The position numbers and the translations under genes are program-made. Below the pieces are notes generated by a model. It was given only the letters and a program-made list of their open reading frames with translations. It was not told the origin of the DNA and ran no database searches. From the NCBI RefSeq assembly GCF_030504625.1, contig NZ_JAUKWH010000005.1:131667-195666 (forward strand): DNA of 64,000 nt, read 5' to 3'. Positions 25,690-33,212 of the stretch are shown in pieces. The first letter of the stretch is position 1. Each line of letters begins with the position of its first letter. This DNA comes from Neisseria sp. MVDL19-042950. GTDB taxonomy: Bacteria > Pseudomonadota > Gammaproteobacteria > Burkholderiales > Neisseriaceae.

Positions 25690-25753
25690 GCCGTCTGAAA
25701 TAAGCAGGCTACTGTGAATTCCTTTTGCAGAGGCTTCAGCTATTTCAGACGGC
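25690..25753 (+). terminator. Long-loop paired-DUS hairpin after mnmG
   Basis: GCCGTCTGAAATA (25690-25702) pairs with 25741-25753 around a 38-base loop. The first DUS has the AT form (ATGCCGTCTGAA), unusual in this window. Confidence 0.6.
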
Positions 25754-25779
25754 CTTTTTATGGAACAGAGGAGAACGAA

Positions 25780-27198
25780 TTGGAACCAAAAACATTTGAA
25801 TCGAGGGATGAATTCAACCGCAAACCTATTGCACAAAACATTATTAGCCTGTTGTCTTCCGATATCGATATTTCGCCGATGGTAATTGACAGCGGCTGGG
25901 GAACGGGTAAAACCGAATTTTGCCAAAAACTGATTGCTTTAATGAAACAGGAGCACCCTGATTATCAATTGGTTTATGTGGATGCTTTCCGTTCCGACCA
26001 TAGCGGCGAGCCATTATTGGCTTTGTTGGCTCAGATAATTAAAGACTGCACACCTGAAGACCAAGCAAACGGCGAGCCGTCGCCAAAACGCAAGGAATGG
26101 ACAAAGAAGTTTGCTAAAGCTGCGGGATTTGTCGCTAAAACAGTTGCTAAAGCCGCAGCCGGTCATCTTTTAAAACAAAGTGTAGAAAACTTGGCAGATG
26201 GGTGGCAGCAGGATGTCGGCAATGAAACTGATTCAGATCAAGTGGCGGAAATCATATCGAATACCATGGTTAAGGTATCCGATAAAGCCATTGACTCCAC
26301 AGTGGAAATTTTATTGAAAGAACAGATTGAAGCAGAGAGAAATTTAGAAACTTTAAGACAATGCCTGTCTGAGTTTGCTAATGAAAAGCCCATCATTTTA
26401 TTTGTTGATGAATTAGATCGCTGCCGCCCAGATTATGCGGTGGAAATGTTGGAAACCATCAAGCATGTGTTTGATGTGCCCAATGTACAAGTGGTTTTGG
26501 TAACGAATACCCATCAACTGCGGGCTGCCATTAACCACCGTTATGGCTTGGCGGTGGATTCGCAAAGATATTTGGATAAGTTTTTAAAATACAGTTTTAC
26601 TTTGCCGGAAAAATCTTTAGACCAACATGACGAAAAGAATCAGGTTTTGGCATCTGTGAAACATTTTACCCAATTAGTACAGGCAAGCAGCGTTCTTCAA
26701 GATACAGGATTAAATAATCATCTAGATGAGTTAGTTATGTTTTTTGCAACATCCTTGGTTGCAAGGAACGAGTTATCGCTTCGCGAAGTGGAAACTTTTG
26801 TCCGTTATTTGGAAATTTACCATCGGTTAAGCAGGGGGTTTGCTTCTGATGCTATTACAGGTTATCAATTCTTAAGGATTACCGGTGTATTTTTATTTTG
26901 CTTCAAGCCGGATATAAAAGAATCACTGATTAGAGATAAAGCTGATGGTAGACAGATTGCGGAGCAAGTACTTGGTTTTGTACCTAGTCCTCTAACTGAT
27001 TGGAGTAATACTTCTGCTATAGATATTATTGCTACTGGTTTGGTACTTAATAAACAAGATCCTGATTCGTGGAGAGAGAAAGGTAATCACCAATGGGAAG
27101 CGTATATGAGTCATATATTTCATGGAACATGGAAAATTCCAAAAAATATGTTTTCCCCTATTAAAGAAGCAATCAGATATTTACAGCTTGGAAAATAG
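25780..27198 (+). CDS. KAP-family P-loop NTPase
   Basis: A 472-residue NTPase. Walker A GWGTGKTE lies at about residues 39-46 and Walker B IILFVDELDR at 205-214, followed by CRPDYAVEMLETIKHVFDVPNVQVVLVTN, the KAP hallmark. The spacer between them holds an Ala/Lys-rich helix (FAKAAGFVAKTVAKAAAG) rather than a clear membrane pair. The TTG at 25780 is chosen because AGAGGAG precedes it; an in-frame GTG at 25714 lies inside the DUS hairpin. KAP proteins include phage-exclusion proteins such as PifA. The gene interrupts mnmG-rsmG and is AT-richer than its neighbours, which suggests acquisition. Anti-phage function is inference. Confidence 0.85.
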   Translation: MEPKTFESRDEFNRKPIAQNIISLLSSDIDISPMVIDSGWGTGKTEFCQKLIALMKQEHPDYQLVYVDAFRSDHSGEPLLALLAQIIKDCTPEDQANGEPSPKRKEWTKKFAKAAGFVAKTVAKAAAGHLLKQSVENLADGWQQDVGNETDSDQVAEIISNTMVKVSDKAIDSTVEILLKEQIEAERNLETLRQCLSEFANEKPIILFVDELDRCRPDYAVEMLETIKHVFDVPNVQVVLVTNTHQLRAAINHRYGLAVDSQRYLDKFLKYSFTLPEKSLDQHDEKNQVLASVKHFTQLVQASSVLQDTGLNNHLDELVMFFATSLVARNELSLREVETFVRYLEIYHRLSRGFASDAITGYQFLRITGVFLFCFKPDIKESLIRDKADGRQIAEQVLGFVPSPLTDWSNTSAIDIIATGLVLNKQDPDSWREKGNHQWEAYMSHIFHGTWKIPKNMFSPIKEAIRYLQLGK

Positions 27199-27525
27199 AA
27201 TACTGGGGATTATTGAGGCCGTCTGAAAAAGTTTCGGATAGGTTTGAAATGCTTGCAATAATTTTTTTCAGCTTGGCCAATTCCAACATACAGAAGCTGT
27301 TGTAAACGGAATATTGAAGGTTTCTACATACCAATTTTAATGGCCCCTAAATTGTAAGTCTTGAGTCGAATTCCGATTCTATCCATACAATCGGTTGTTT
27401 TTATTCCAAGTCGAGTATCCAGTATGAACGGCTTTTCAGACGGCCTTTCAAACAATTCATCCTGTAAAAGCAGGTTTTCGGATAAGATTACGCCAAACTA
27501 AAAAGCTTAATCAGGACAATAACAA
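27199..27525. other. Intergenic region between KAP NTPase and rsmG
   Basis: No gene seen. Facing DUS copies at 27216-27229 and 27433-27446 bracket about 200 bases of AT-rich sequence without long frames. The KAP insertion and these flanks may have arrived together by uptake and recombination. Confidence 0.5.
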
Positions 27526-28152
27526 ATGGACAACAAACAAAAATTACAAGACGGCCTACAAAAACTCGGCCTCGAGCTTTCCACCGCGCAGCAGTTGCTG
27601 CTGCTCGAATATGTTTCCTTGCTGAAAAAATGGAACAGCACTTATAACCTGACCGCCTTGCGCGATGAAACCACGATGATCAGCCATCATGTGCTCGACA
27701 GTCTGACGCTGCTGCCGTATGTGAAAGAGGCCAAAACGCTGATGGACGTCGGCTCCGGAGGCGGTATGCCGGGCATTCCCACCGCGATTTGCCGCCCCGA
27801 TTTGCAGATTACGCTGTTGGATTCCAACACCAAAAAAACCACGTTTCTGCAACAGGCCGTGATTGAATTGGGGTTGGGCAACGTAACCGTTGCCAGCGGC
27901 CGTGTGGAAGCGATGCACGATAAGAAAGTGGACGTAGTAACCAGCCGCGCGTTTGCGGAATTGGCCGACTTTATCGCGCTGACCAAGCATTTGCTGAACG
28001 AAAACGGTTATTGGGCGGCGATGAAGGGCGTGTATCCGTATGAAGAATTGGAGCATGTGCCGGATTCGGTGGAAGTGGTGAAAGTCGAAAAAATCGAGGT
28101 GCCGATGCTGGATGCCGAACGCCACATGGTGGTTATGAAGCCGAAAAAATAA
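27526..28152 (+). CDS. rsmG: 16S rRNA (guanine527-N7)-methyltransferase
   Basis: A 208-residue RsmG (GidB). The SAM-binding motif MDVGSGGGMPGIPTAI is near residue 68, followed by TLLDSNTKKTTFLQQ and VDVVTSRAFAELADF. It methylates N7 of G527 in the 530 loop of 16S rRNA; loss gives low-level streptomycin resistance in several bacteria. It is followed by parA, a common order. Confidence 0.96.
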   Translation: MDNKQKLQDGLQKLGLELSTAQQLLLLEYVSLLKKWNSTYNLTALRDETTMISHHVLDSLTLLPYVKEAKTLMDVGSGGGMPGIPTAICRPDLQITLLDSNTKKTTFLQQAVIELGLGNVTVASGRVEAMHDKKVDVVTSRAFAELADFIALTKHLLNENGYWAAMKGVYPYEELEHVPDSVEVVKVEKIEVPMLDAERHMVVMKPKK

Positions 28153-28172
28153 CGCACGCCTTTTTCAAGCGG

Positions 28173-28205
28173 AGGCCGTCTGAAAAACAGGTTTTCAGAC
28201 GGCCT
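28173..28205 (+). terminator. Paired-DUS terminator after rsmG
   Basis: A 14-bp stem (AGGCCGTCTGAAAA and complement) with a 5-base loop between rsmG and parA. Confidence 0.75.
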
Positions 28206-28272
28206 TCATACCATTCGACGGCAAATAACGGTACAATTCAGCCAACTTCAAAATCCATAGGTTAAAACACAG

Positions 28273-29040
28273 ATGGGCGCAAATATTATCGCCGTCGCCA
28301 ACCAGAAAGGCGGTGTCGGCAAAACCACCACGGTAGTGAACTTGGCGGCTTCGCTGGCGCATTTCGGCAAGCGGGTGCTGGTGATTGATTTGGACCCGCA
28401 AGGCAATGCGACAACCGGCAGCGGCATCAATAAAAGCGGCATCGGCAGCGGTGTGTATCAGGTGCTGCTGGGCGAATCGGAAGTGAAAGATGCGGTGTTG
28501 CGCAGTGAAACGGGCGGCTATGATGTGCTGGCGGCCAACCGCACGCTGGCCGGTGCCGAAGTGGAACTGGTGCAGGAAATCGCCCGCGAAATGCGCCTGA
28601 AAAATGCGTTGGCGGAGGTGGCGGATGATTACGATTTTATCTTGCTCGACTGCCCGCCCACGCTGACTTTGCTGACTTTAAACGGTTTGGTGGCCGCCAA
28701 CGGCGTGATCGTGCCGATGGTATGCGAATATTATGCGCTCGAAGGTATTTCGGATTTGGTGGCGACGGTGCGTAAAATCCGTCAGGCGATTAATCCGCAG
28801 CTCGACATTACCGGCATTGTGCGCACGCTTTACGACAGCCGCAGCAGGTTGTCGCAGGAAGTGTCGGAGCAGTTGCAGGCGCATTTCGGCAAGCAGCTTT
28901 TTGAAACCACCATCCCGCGCAACGTGCGGTTGGCCGAAGCGCCCAGCCACGGCATGCCCGCGCTGGCTTATGATGCGAAAGCCAAAGGCACGGTGGCGTA
29001 TTTGGAGTTGGCGGAAGAATTGCTGAAACGGGTGAAATAA
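28273..29040 (+). CDS. parA: Chromosome partitioning ATPase ParA (Soj)
   Basis: A 255-residue ParA with the deviant Walker A KGGVGKTTT (residues 11-19), VLVIDLDPQGNAT, FILLDCPPTLTLLTLNGL and a C-terminal domain. The ATPase binds DNA nonspecifically and moves ParB-parS complexes. It has no N-terminal helix-turn-helix, so it is the chromosomal Soj type. parB normally follows, but the next gene is a GlcG-like secreted protein, so parB must be elsewhere. Confidence 0.93.
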   Translation: MGANIIAVANQKGGVGKTTTVVNLAASLAHFGKRVLVIDLDPQGNATTGSGINKSGIGSGVYQVLLGESEVKDAVLRSETGGYDVLAANRTLAGAEVELVQEIAREMRLKNALAEVADDYDFILLDCPPTLTLLTLNGLVAANGVIVPMVCEYYALEGISDLVATVRKIRQAINPQLDITGIVRTLYDSRSRLSQEVSEQLQAHFGKQLFETTIPRNVRLAEAPSHGMPALAYDAKAKGTVAYLELAEELLKRVK

Positions 29041-29060
29041 TACCGCTGTCGGCAACCGGT

Positions 29061-29114
29061 AAGAGGCCGTCTGAAAGTGCAGTTTGCCGATACTGCATTT
29101 TCAGACGGCCTCTT
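29061..29114 (+). terminator. Extended paired-DUS terminator after parA
   Basis: AAGAGGCCGTCTGAAA pairs with its complement, and the stem extends through a GCAGT/ACTGC section around the loop. Confidence 0.75.
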
Positions 29115-29225
29115 TGAGTGTCGGCGGGCCGCATGCGGAAGCAGGCGGCTTTTATTCTTGACCTTAGTAAAAAAAGGGTTTTAAATCAAAAGGGAATACC
29201 ATTGTTCACTTTTGAGGAGAGAAAC

Positions 29226-29720
29226 ATGCGTTACTCTAAAACGGCGGTGTTGTTGTTCTCATTGTTGTTTAGTGCCTCGGTATCTTCGGCGGAATTAACG
29301 AAAACATTGCCGGGCGATATCACGCTGGGGCAGGCGCAGGCGGTGGTTCAGGCGGCATTAAAGAAAGCCGAAGCCATCAAAGTGCCGGTGAATATCGCAG
29401 TGGTGGATGCGGGCGGCAACCTGAAAGCCTTTGCACGGATGGATAATGCGTTTTTGGGCAGCATCGATATTGCCGAGCGCAAGGCGCGCACCGCGCGATA
29501 TTTCAATATGTCCACCCGCGAACTCGGCAAAGCGTCGCAGCCCGGGCAGCCGCTTTACGGTATCGAAGTAACCAACGGCGGTTTGGTTCTTTTCGCCGGC
29601 GGGGTGCTGCTAACCGATAAAAAGGGAACGATCGTCGGCAGCATCGGCGTGAGCGGCGGCACGGTGGATGAAGATGAAAGTGTGGCCAAAGCCGGTGCTA
29701 AAGTTCTGCATGGCCGTTAG
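29226..29720 (+). CDS. Secreted GlcG/HbpS-family protein
   Basis: A 164-residue protein. A signal peptide (MRYSKTAVLLFSLLFSASVSSA) is followed by a GlcG/HbpS domain: LTLGQAQ-like start, VNIAVVDAGGNLKAFARMD, KARTARYF, PLYGIEVTNGGLVLFAGGVLL and GSIGVSGGTVDED. HbpS of Streptomyces binds haem or cobalamin, while most GlcG-like proteins have no known ligand. The ATG at 29226 follows GAGGAGA. A periplasmic small-ligand-binding role is plausible. Confidence 0.82.
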   Translation: MRYSKTAVLLFSLLFSASVSSAELTKTLPGDITLGQAQAVVQAALKKAEAIKVPVNIAVVDAGGNLKAFARMDNAFLGSIDIAERKARTARYFNMSTRELGKASQPGQPLYGIEVTNGGLVLFAGGVLLTDKKGTIVGSIGVSGGTVDEDESVAKAGAKVLHGR

Positions 29721-29737
29721 TAAGTTGGGATAACGGT

Positions 29738-29770
29738 AGAGGCCGTCTGAAAGATTTTCAGACGGCCTCT
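29738..29770 (+). terminator. Paired-DUS terminator after the GlcG-like gene
   Basis: A perfect 15-bp stem (AGAGGCCGTCTGAAA and complement) with a GAT loop. Confidence 0.8.
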
Positions 29771-29811
29771 TGTTTGATGCTTACCGTAAACGATGATTAC
29801 GATTCGGCGGT

Positions 29812-29919
29812 TATGGCTGTGAAAATGAAGTTTTTATACAAGGCGGCGAGCCGCAGACAGTACAGATAGTACGACAAGGCGAGCCGACGCAGTATAAAAG
29901 ATTCAGTTTCACAGCTATA
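29812..29919. mobile_element. Correia-like miniature inverted-repeat element
   Basis: A 108-bp element bounded by 28-bp imperfect terminal inverted repeats (29812-29839 and 29892-29919, 24 of 28 matching) that begin with TA. The core, AGCCGCAGACAGTACAGATA then GTACGACAAGGCGAGCC, matches the interior of Correia repeat enclosed elements of Neisseria as I know it. The outer ends, TATRGCTGTGAAA, differ from the classic Correia ends. The right repeat contains the miaB stop codon. Confidence 0.75.
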
Positions 29920-31234
29920 CGATTTCTCCGCGTAAAGAGAAAGTGTAAGCCTCGGTAATCTTCAAATCCACCATCTCATTGATCAAACGCGGATTGCCGG
30001 TGAAGTTCACCACGCGGTTGTTGGCGGTGCGCGCTTGCAGTTGGTCAGGGTCTTTTTTGGAAATGCCTTCTACCAAACAGCGTTGCACTGTGCCGAGCAT
30101 GCTTTGGTTGATGCGGGTGGTTTCAGCTTCGATTACTTCGTTCAAGGCTTCCAAGCGGCGCACTTTTTCTTCATGCGGCGTGTCGTCGGGCAGGTTGGCG
30201 GCCGGCGTGCCGGGGCGCGGGCTGTAAATGAAGACGAAACTTAAATCGAAGGCAACGTCTTTCACCAGCTTCAACGTTTGCTCGAATTCGCGTTCGGTTT
30301 CGCCGGGGAAGCCGACGATAAAGTCGGAGCTTAAGCACAAATCGGGGCGGATGGCGCGCAGTTTGCGGATGATGGATTTATATTCCAGCGCGGTATAGCC
30401 GCGTTTCATCGCGCTCAACACGCGGTCGGAGCCGCTTTGCACCGGCAAATGCAGGTGCGATACCAGCTTGGGCAGGTCGCGGTAGCATTCGATAATCGCA
30501 TCGGAAAACTCGCGCGGATGGCTGGTGATGAAACGCATGCGCTCGATGCCGGGAATTTCGTGAACGATACGCAGCAGGGTGGCGAAGTCGCAGGTTTCGC
30601 CGTCATCCATTGCGCCGCGGTAGGCGTTTACGTTTTGACCCAACAGATTGATTTCTTTCACGCCTTGCTGGGCGAGGTTGGCAATTTCGGTGAGCACGTC
30701 GTTCAGCGGACGCGAAAACTCTTCGCCGCGGGTGTAGGGTACCACGCAGAAGCTGCAATATTTCGAGCAGCCTTCCATAATCGATACGAAAGCGGAACCG
30801 CCTTCCACACGGGCCGGAGGCAGGTGGTCGAATTTTTCGATTTCGGGGAAAGAAATATCCACTTGCGAGAGGCCGGTGGTTTCTTTGTCCATAATCATTT
30901 GCGGCAGGCGGTGCAGGGTTTGCGGGCCGAACACCACATCTACATAAGGCGCGCGCTTCACAATCGCTTCGCCTTCCTGAGAGGCAACGCAGCCGCCCAC
31001 GCCTATGATTAAGTTGGGGTTTTTCGCTTTCAGCGGTTTGATGCGGCCTAAGTCGGAAAACACTTTTTCCTGCGCTTTTTCGCGCACGGAGCAGGTGTTG
31101 AACAGAATGATGTCGGCCTCTTCGGCGTCGCTGACTTGCACGAGGTCGTCGCCTTCGGCAAGCACGGACAGCATTTTTTCGCTGTCATACTCGTTCATTT
31201 GGCAGCCGAAAGTGCGGATAAATACTTTTTTCAT
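29915..31234 (-). CDS. miaB: tRNA-2-methylthio-N6-isopentenyladenosine synthase
   Basis: A 439-residue radical-SAM methylthiotransferase acting on i6A37 of tRNAs. The N-terminal cluster cysteines are C11, C48 and C82. The radical-SAM triad is C156, C160 and C163 (CSKYCSFC). [11 protein letters not shown] and [19 protein letters not shown] follow, and a C-terminal TRAM domain ends in [12 protein letters not shown]. The stop TAG lies inside the terminal repeat of the Correia-like element, so the final codons may have been set by its insertion. Confidence 0.96.
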   Translation of the reverse strand: MKKVFIRTFGCQMNEYDSEKMLSVLAEGDDLVQVSDAEEADIILFNTCSVREKAQEKVFSDLGRIKPLKAKNPNLIIGVGGCVASQEGEAIVKRAPYVDVVFGPQTLHRLPQMIMDKETTGLSQVDISFPEIEKFDHLPPARVEGGSAFVSIMEGCSKYCSFCVVPYTRGEEFSRPLNDVLTEIANLAQQGVKEINLLGQNVNAYRGAMDDGETCDFATLLRIVHEIPGIERMRFITSHPREFSDAIIECYRDLPKLVSHLHLPVQSGSDRVLSAMKRGYTALEYKSIIRKLRAIRPDLCLSSDFIVGFPGETEREFEQTLKLVKDVAFDLSFVFIYSPRPGTPAANLPDDTPHEEKVRRLEALNEVIEAETTRINQSMLGTVQRCLVEGISKKDPDQLQARTANNRVVNFTGNPRLINEMVDLKITEAYTFSLRGEIV

Positions 31235-31252
31235 GTTGTGAGGATAGGGGAA

Positions 31253-31633
31253 TTATTGTTGGCGGACGGCAGCGCGCTGCTTAACGGCTTCTTCTTCGCC
31301 TTCGGTCAGCACCCAGATTTCGTTGATATTGCCCTCCGCATCGCGTTTCACGGCAACGGTTTTGCCGGTTTTGGAGGCAAGTTTGCCGCGAACGACGAAG
31401 CGGTTGCGTTCATCTCTGATGCGCAGATCGTGGGTGGTGTTGAATGCGGAAACGTTGTTGTCGAGCCAGCCCAAAGTGAGGATTTTCAGCCACGAAATGC
31501 CGTCGTTGCTCAGTACCACCTGAGGATAGGCCACTTGTTTTAAGACGGCCACATCCATGTCGTCAGGCACGGTGCGTTGCGCCCAAGTTAAGGAAGAACA
31601 TAATAAAATCAAAAGAGTGAAAAGTTTGCGCAT
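31253..31633 (-). CDS. Hypothetical periplasmic protein
   Basis: A 126-residue protein with a clear signal peptide (MRKLFTLLILLCSSLTWA) and probable cleavage before QRTVPDD. The mature part is beta-rich, with NDGISWLKILTLGWLDNNVSAF and RNRFVVRGKLASKTGKTVAVKRD, then a charged tail. I do not recognise a family. It may be co-transcribed with miaB, which starts 18 bases downstream. Confidence 0.7.
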   Translation of the reverse strand: MRKLFTLLILLCSSLTWAQRTVPDDMDVAVLKQVAYPQVVLSNDGISWLKILTLGWLDNNVSAFNTTHDLRIRDERNRFVVRGKLASKTGKTVAVKRDAEGNINEIWVLTEGEEEAVKQRAAVRQQ

Positions 31634-31983
31634 AATCGTTTTTCTTGTGTCTGAGTGAGTAGGACAGCGACGGATTATAGCACAGCACGGTTTTTAACGG
31701 AGGGGAGTGTTGTTTTTAATAGGGATTTTTACAGATAATGTTGTGCGGAGGCCGTCTGAAAACGCTTTTTCAGACGGCCTCGTTACCGGTTTGACCGCAA
31801 CGGCTGCGCAATCTATCTGTTGAACGGCATGGTTTTATTGCGGTTTGGGCAATAAAGTTTTAGGCACGGTGGTTTGGTTGGAAGCGGATGCTTTGTTTGA
31901 AATCCGATGTGCGGTATGCACCCGATAAGCGGGCAGGGCATGGAAGAGCCGCTGCCCGCCGTTCGAGCCGTTATGGGATCCGG
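31634..31983. other. Intergenic region between two convergently placed operons
   Basis: It contains a paired-DUS hairpin at 31748-31781 and a GCGGGCAG/CTGCCCGC stem at 31929-31959, a likely terminator for the surface-protein gene on the minus strand although the T run is short. No gene seen. Confidence 0.5.
31748..31781. terminator. Paired-DUS hairpin
   Basis: A 15-bp stem (GAGGCCGTCTGAAAA and complement) with a short loop. Confidence 0.65.
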
Positions 31984-32856
31984 CTATTTTTTGGTGCCGC
32001 CGAAAGCGGTGTTGAATTGGTGATTCCTACCGAATTCGGCTACGCCGGCAATGGCTGCACCACGGTTGCCGAAGAAGTGGCCGTGCGTTTGGCCGATTAA
32101 ACGGTTATTCGCTTTAGCCGTACCTTTGAATGAAGCTGCTTTGGTGTTGATCGCGGCATTGTTGATGGCAATGCTCAAGCCGGAGCGGGCCATTGTGCCG
32201 TTCAGCTTTTTGGCTCCGAAGTCGGCGGTCAGGGTGCCTGTGAGTACGGCAGTACCTTGTTTCACGTGGTTGTTGATGCCTTTGACCGCATAGGTGGCTT
32301 TGCCGCTGGTGGGCAGGTTGGTGGTTCTGCCGGTACCGCTGTAAAACACGGTGTAGTTCGTGCCTGCGGTATTGGCTTTTGCGCCGGAGGGTACGTTTGC
32401 CCAATCGCCGAAGTATACGTCGAGATTACCTGCTTTGGCATAAGAAAGACGGCCTAAGTGCGAATGGTCGGGCATTTTGGGAATGTTGTCCCACACCACG
32501 CCTTTCATGCGGTAAAGCTGGGCGACGGTTACGCCGTTTTTATCTTTGCCCAAGATGCTTTTGGCAAAGGCTTTTATCAAGAAGTTGTTTGCCGTTCTGT
32601 CGATCTTGGCAAAAGCCACGGGTTGGTTGTTGGCGACACCCTTGCTGTTTTTTGGCTTGACGCCGATGTCCACCACATTGATGGCTGCTTTATTGAAATC
32701 TTTATCTTTCGGATTGGTTTCGACGGTTGTTTTGATATGGCGGATCTTATTGCTTGTATTGATTGATGCGGAAGTACCGGAAGCGGGATTCGCCGCAAAT
32801 GCCATAGAAGCCGCCAACATTGCACCCAATGCCAATACCAGTTGTGTTTGTTTCAT
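31984..32856 (-). CDS. Secreted TbpB-like barrel protein, candidate Slam-dependent hemophore
   Basis: A 290-residue protein with signal peptide MKQTQLVLALGAMLAASMAFA and no lipobox Cys, so the product should be soluble. The C-terminal 130 residues have the repetitive beta-barrel pattern of Slam substrates such as TbpB and fHbp: TNLPTSGKATYAVKG, LTGTLTADFGAKKLNGTM, GHFFGNRGAAIAGVAEFG and the end NTAFGGTKK. The N-terminal domain has several His residues that could bind a ligand. Its operon-like partner is a TonB-dependent receptor gene upstream. Soluble Slam substrates paired with receptors are known as hemophilins. The haem ligand and Slam dependence are inferred; no slam gene is in the window. 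Confidence 0.65.
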   Translation of the reverse strand: MKQTQLVLALGAMLAASMAFAANPASGTSASINTSNKIRHIKTTVETNPKDKDFNKAAINVVDIGVKPKNSKGVANNQPVAFAKIDRTANNFLIKAFAKSILGKDKNGVTVAQLYRMKGVVWDNIPKMPDHSHLGRLSYAKAGNLDVYFGDWANVPSGAKANTAGTNYTVFYSGTGRTTNLPTSGKATYAVKGINNHVKQGTAVLTGTLTADFGAKKLNGTMARSGLSIAINNAAINTKAASFKGTAKANNRLIGQTHGHFFGNRGAAIAGVAEFGRNHQFNTAFGGTKK

Positions 32857-32976
32857 AATCAAACTCCTTAACACACATTCATTTAAACGATTACATATCT
32901 TTTGCGCTTTCCGCTTCGTTACAGGCCGTCTGAACAGCTTTATCTGAAATAAACGGTATTTTATTACGCTGAAAGG

Positions 32977-32995
32977 CATAGTGATTATACCTATC
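32977..32995 (-). promoter_or_regulatory. Fur-box-like sequence upstream of the secreted barrel protein
   Basis: GATAGGTATAATCACTATG matches the 19-bp Fur consensus at 14 positions by my count. It is 121 bases upstream of the start codon in an AT-rich region. Confidence 0.45.
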
Positions 32996-33163
32996 ATTTC
33001 ATATAATGCAAATAAAAATCACTTTCATTACATTGGGTTATGATGGATTTATATTATCTTTTGGCTTTATCCAGATCGGTTGTCGGCGAGGCACGGACGG
33101 AAGCCGGATGGCGCGTGCCGACCGGCCGTGTGATGGAAACGGATAGAGGGGGCAAAAAACCTT

Positions 33164-33196
33164 GAGGCCGTCTGAAAACACTTTTCAGACGGCCTC
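33164..33196 (-). terminator. Paired-DUS terminator after the TonB-dependent receptor
   Basis: A 15-bp stem (GAGGCCGTCTGAAAA and complement) with a CAC loop, 16 bases past the receptor stop codon. Confidence 0.75.
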
Positions 33197-33212
33197 GGAA
33201 TGTCGCCGGCTT

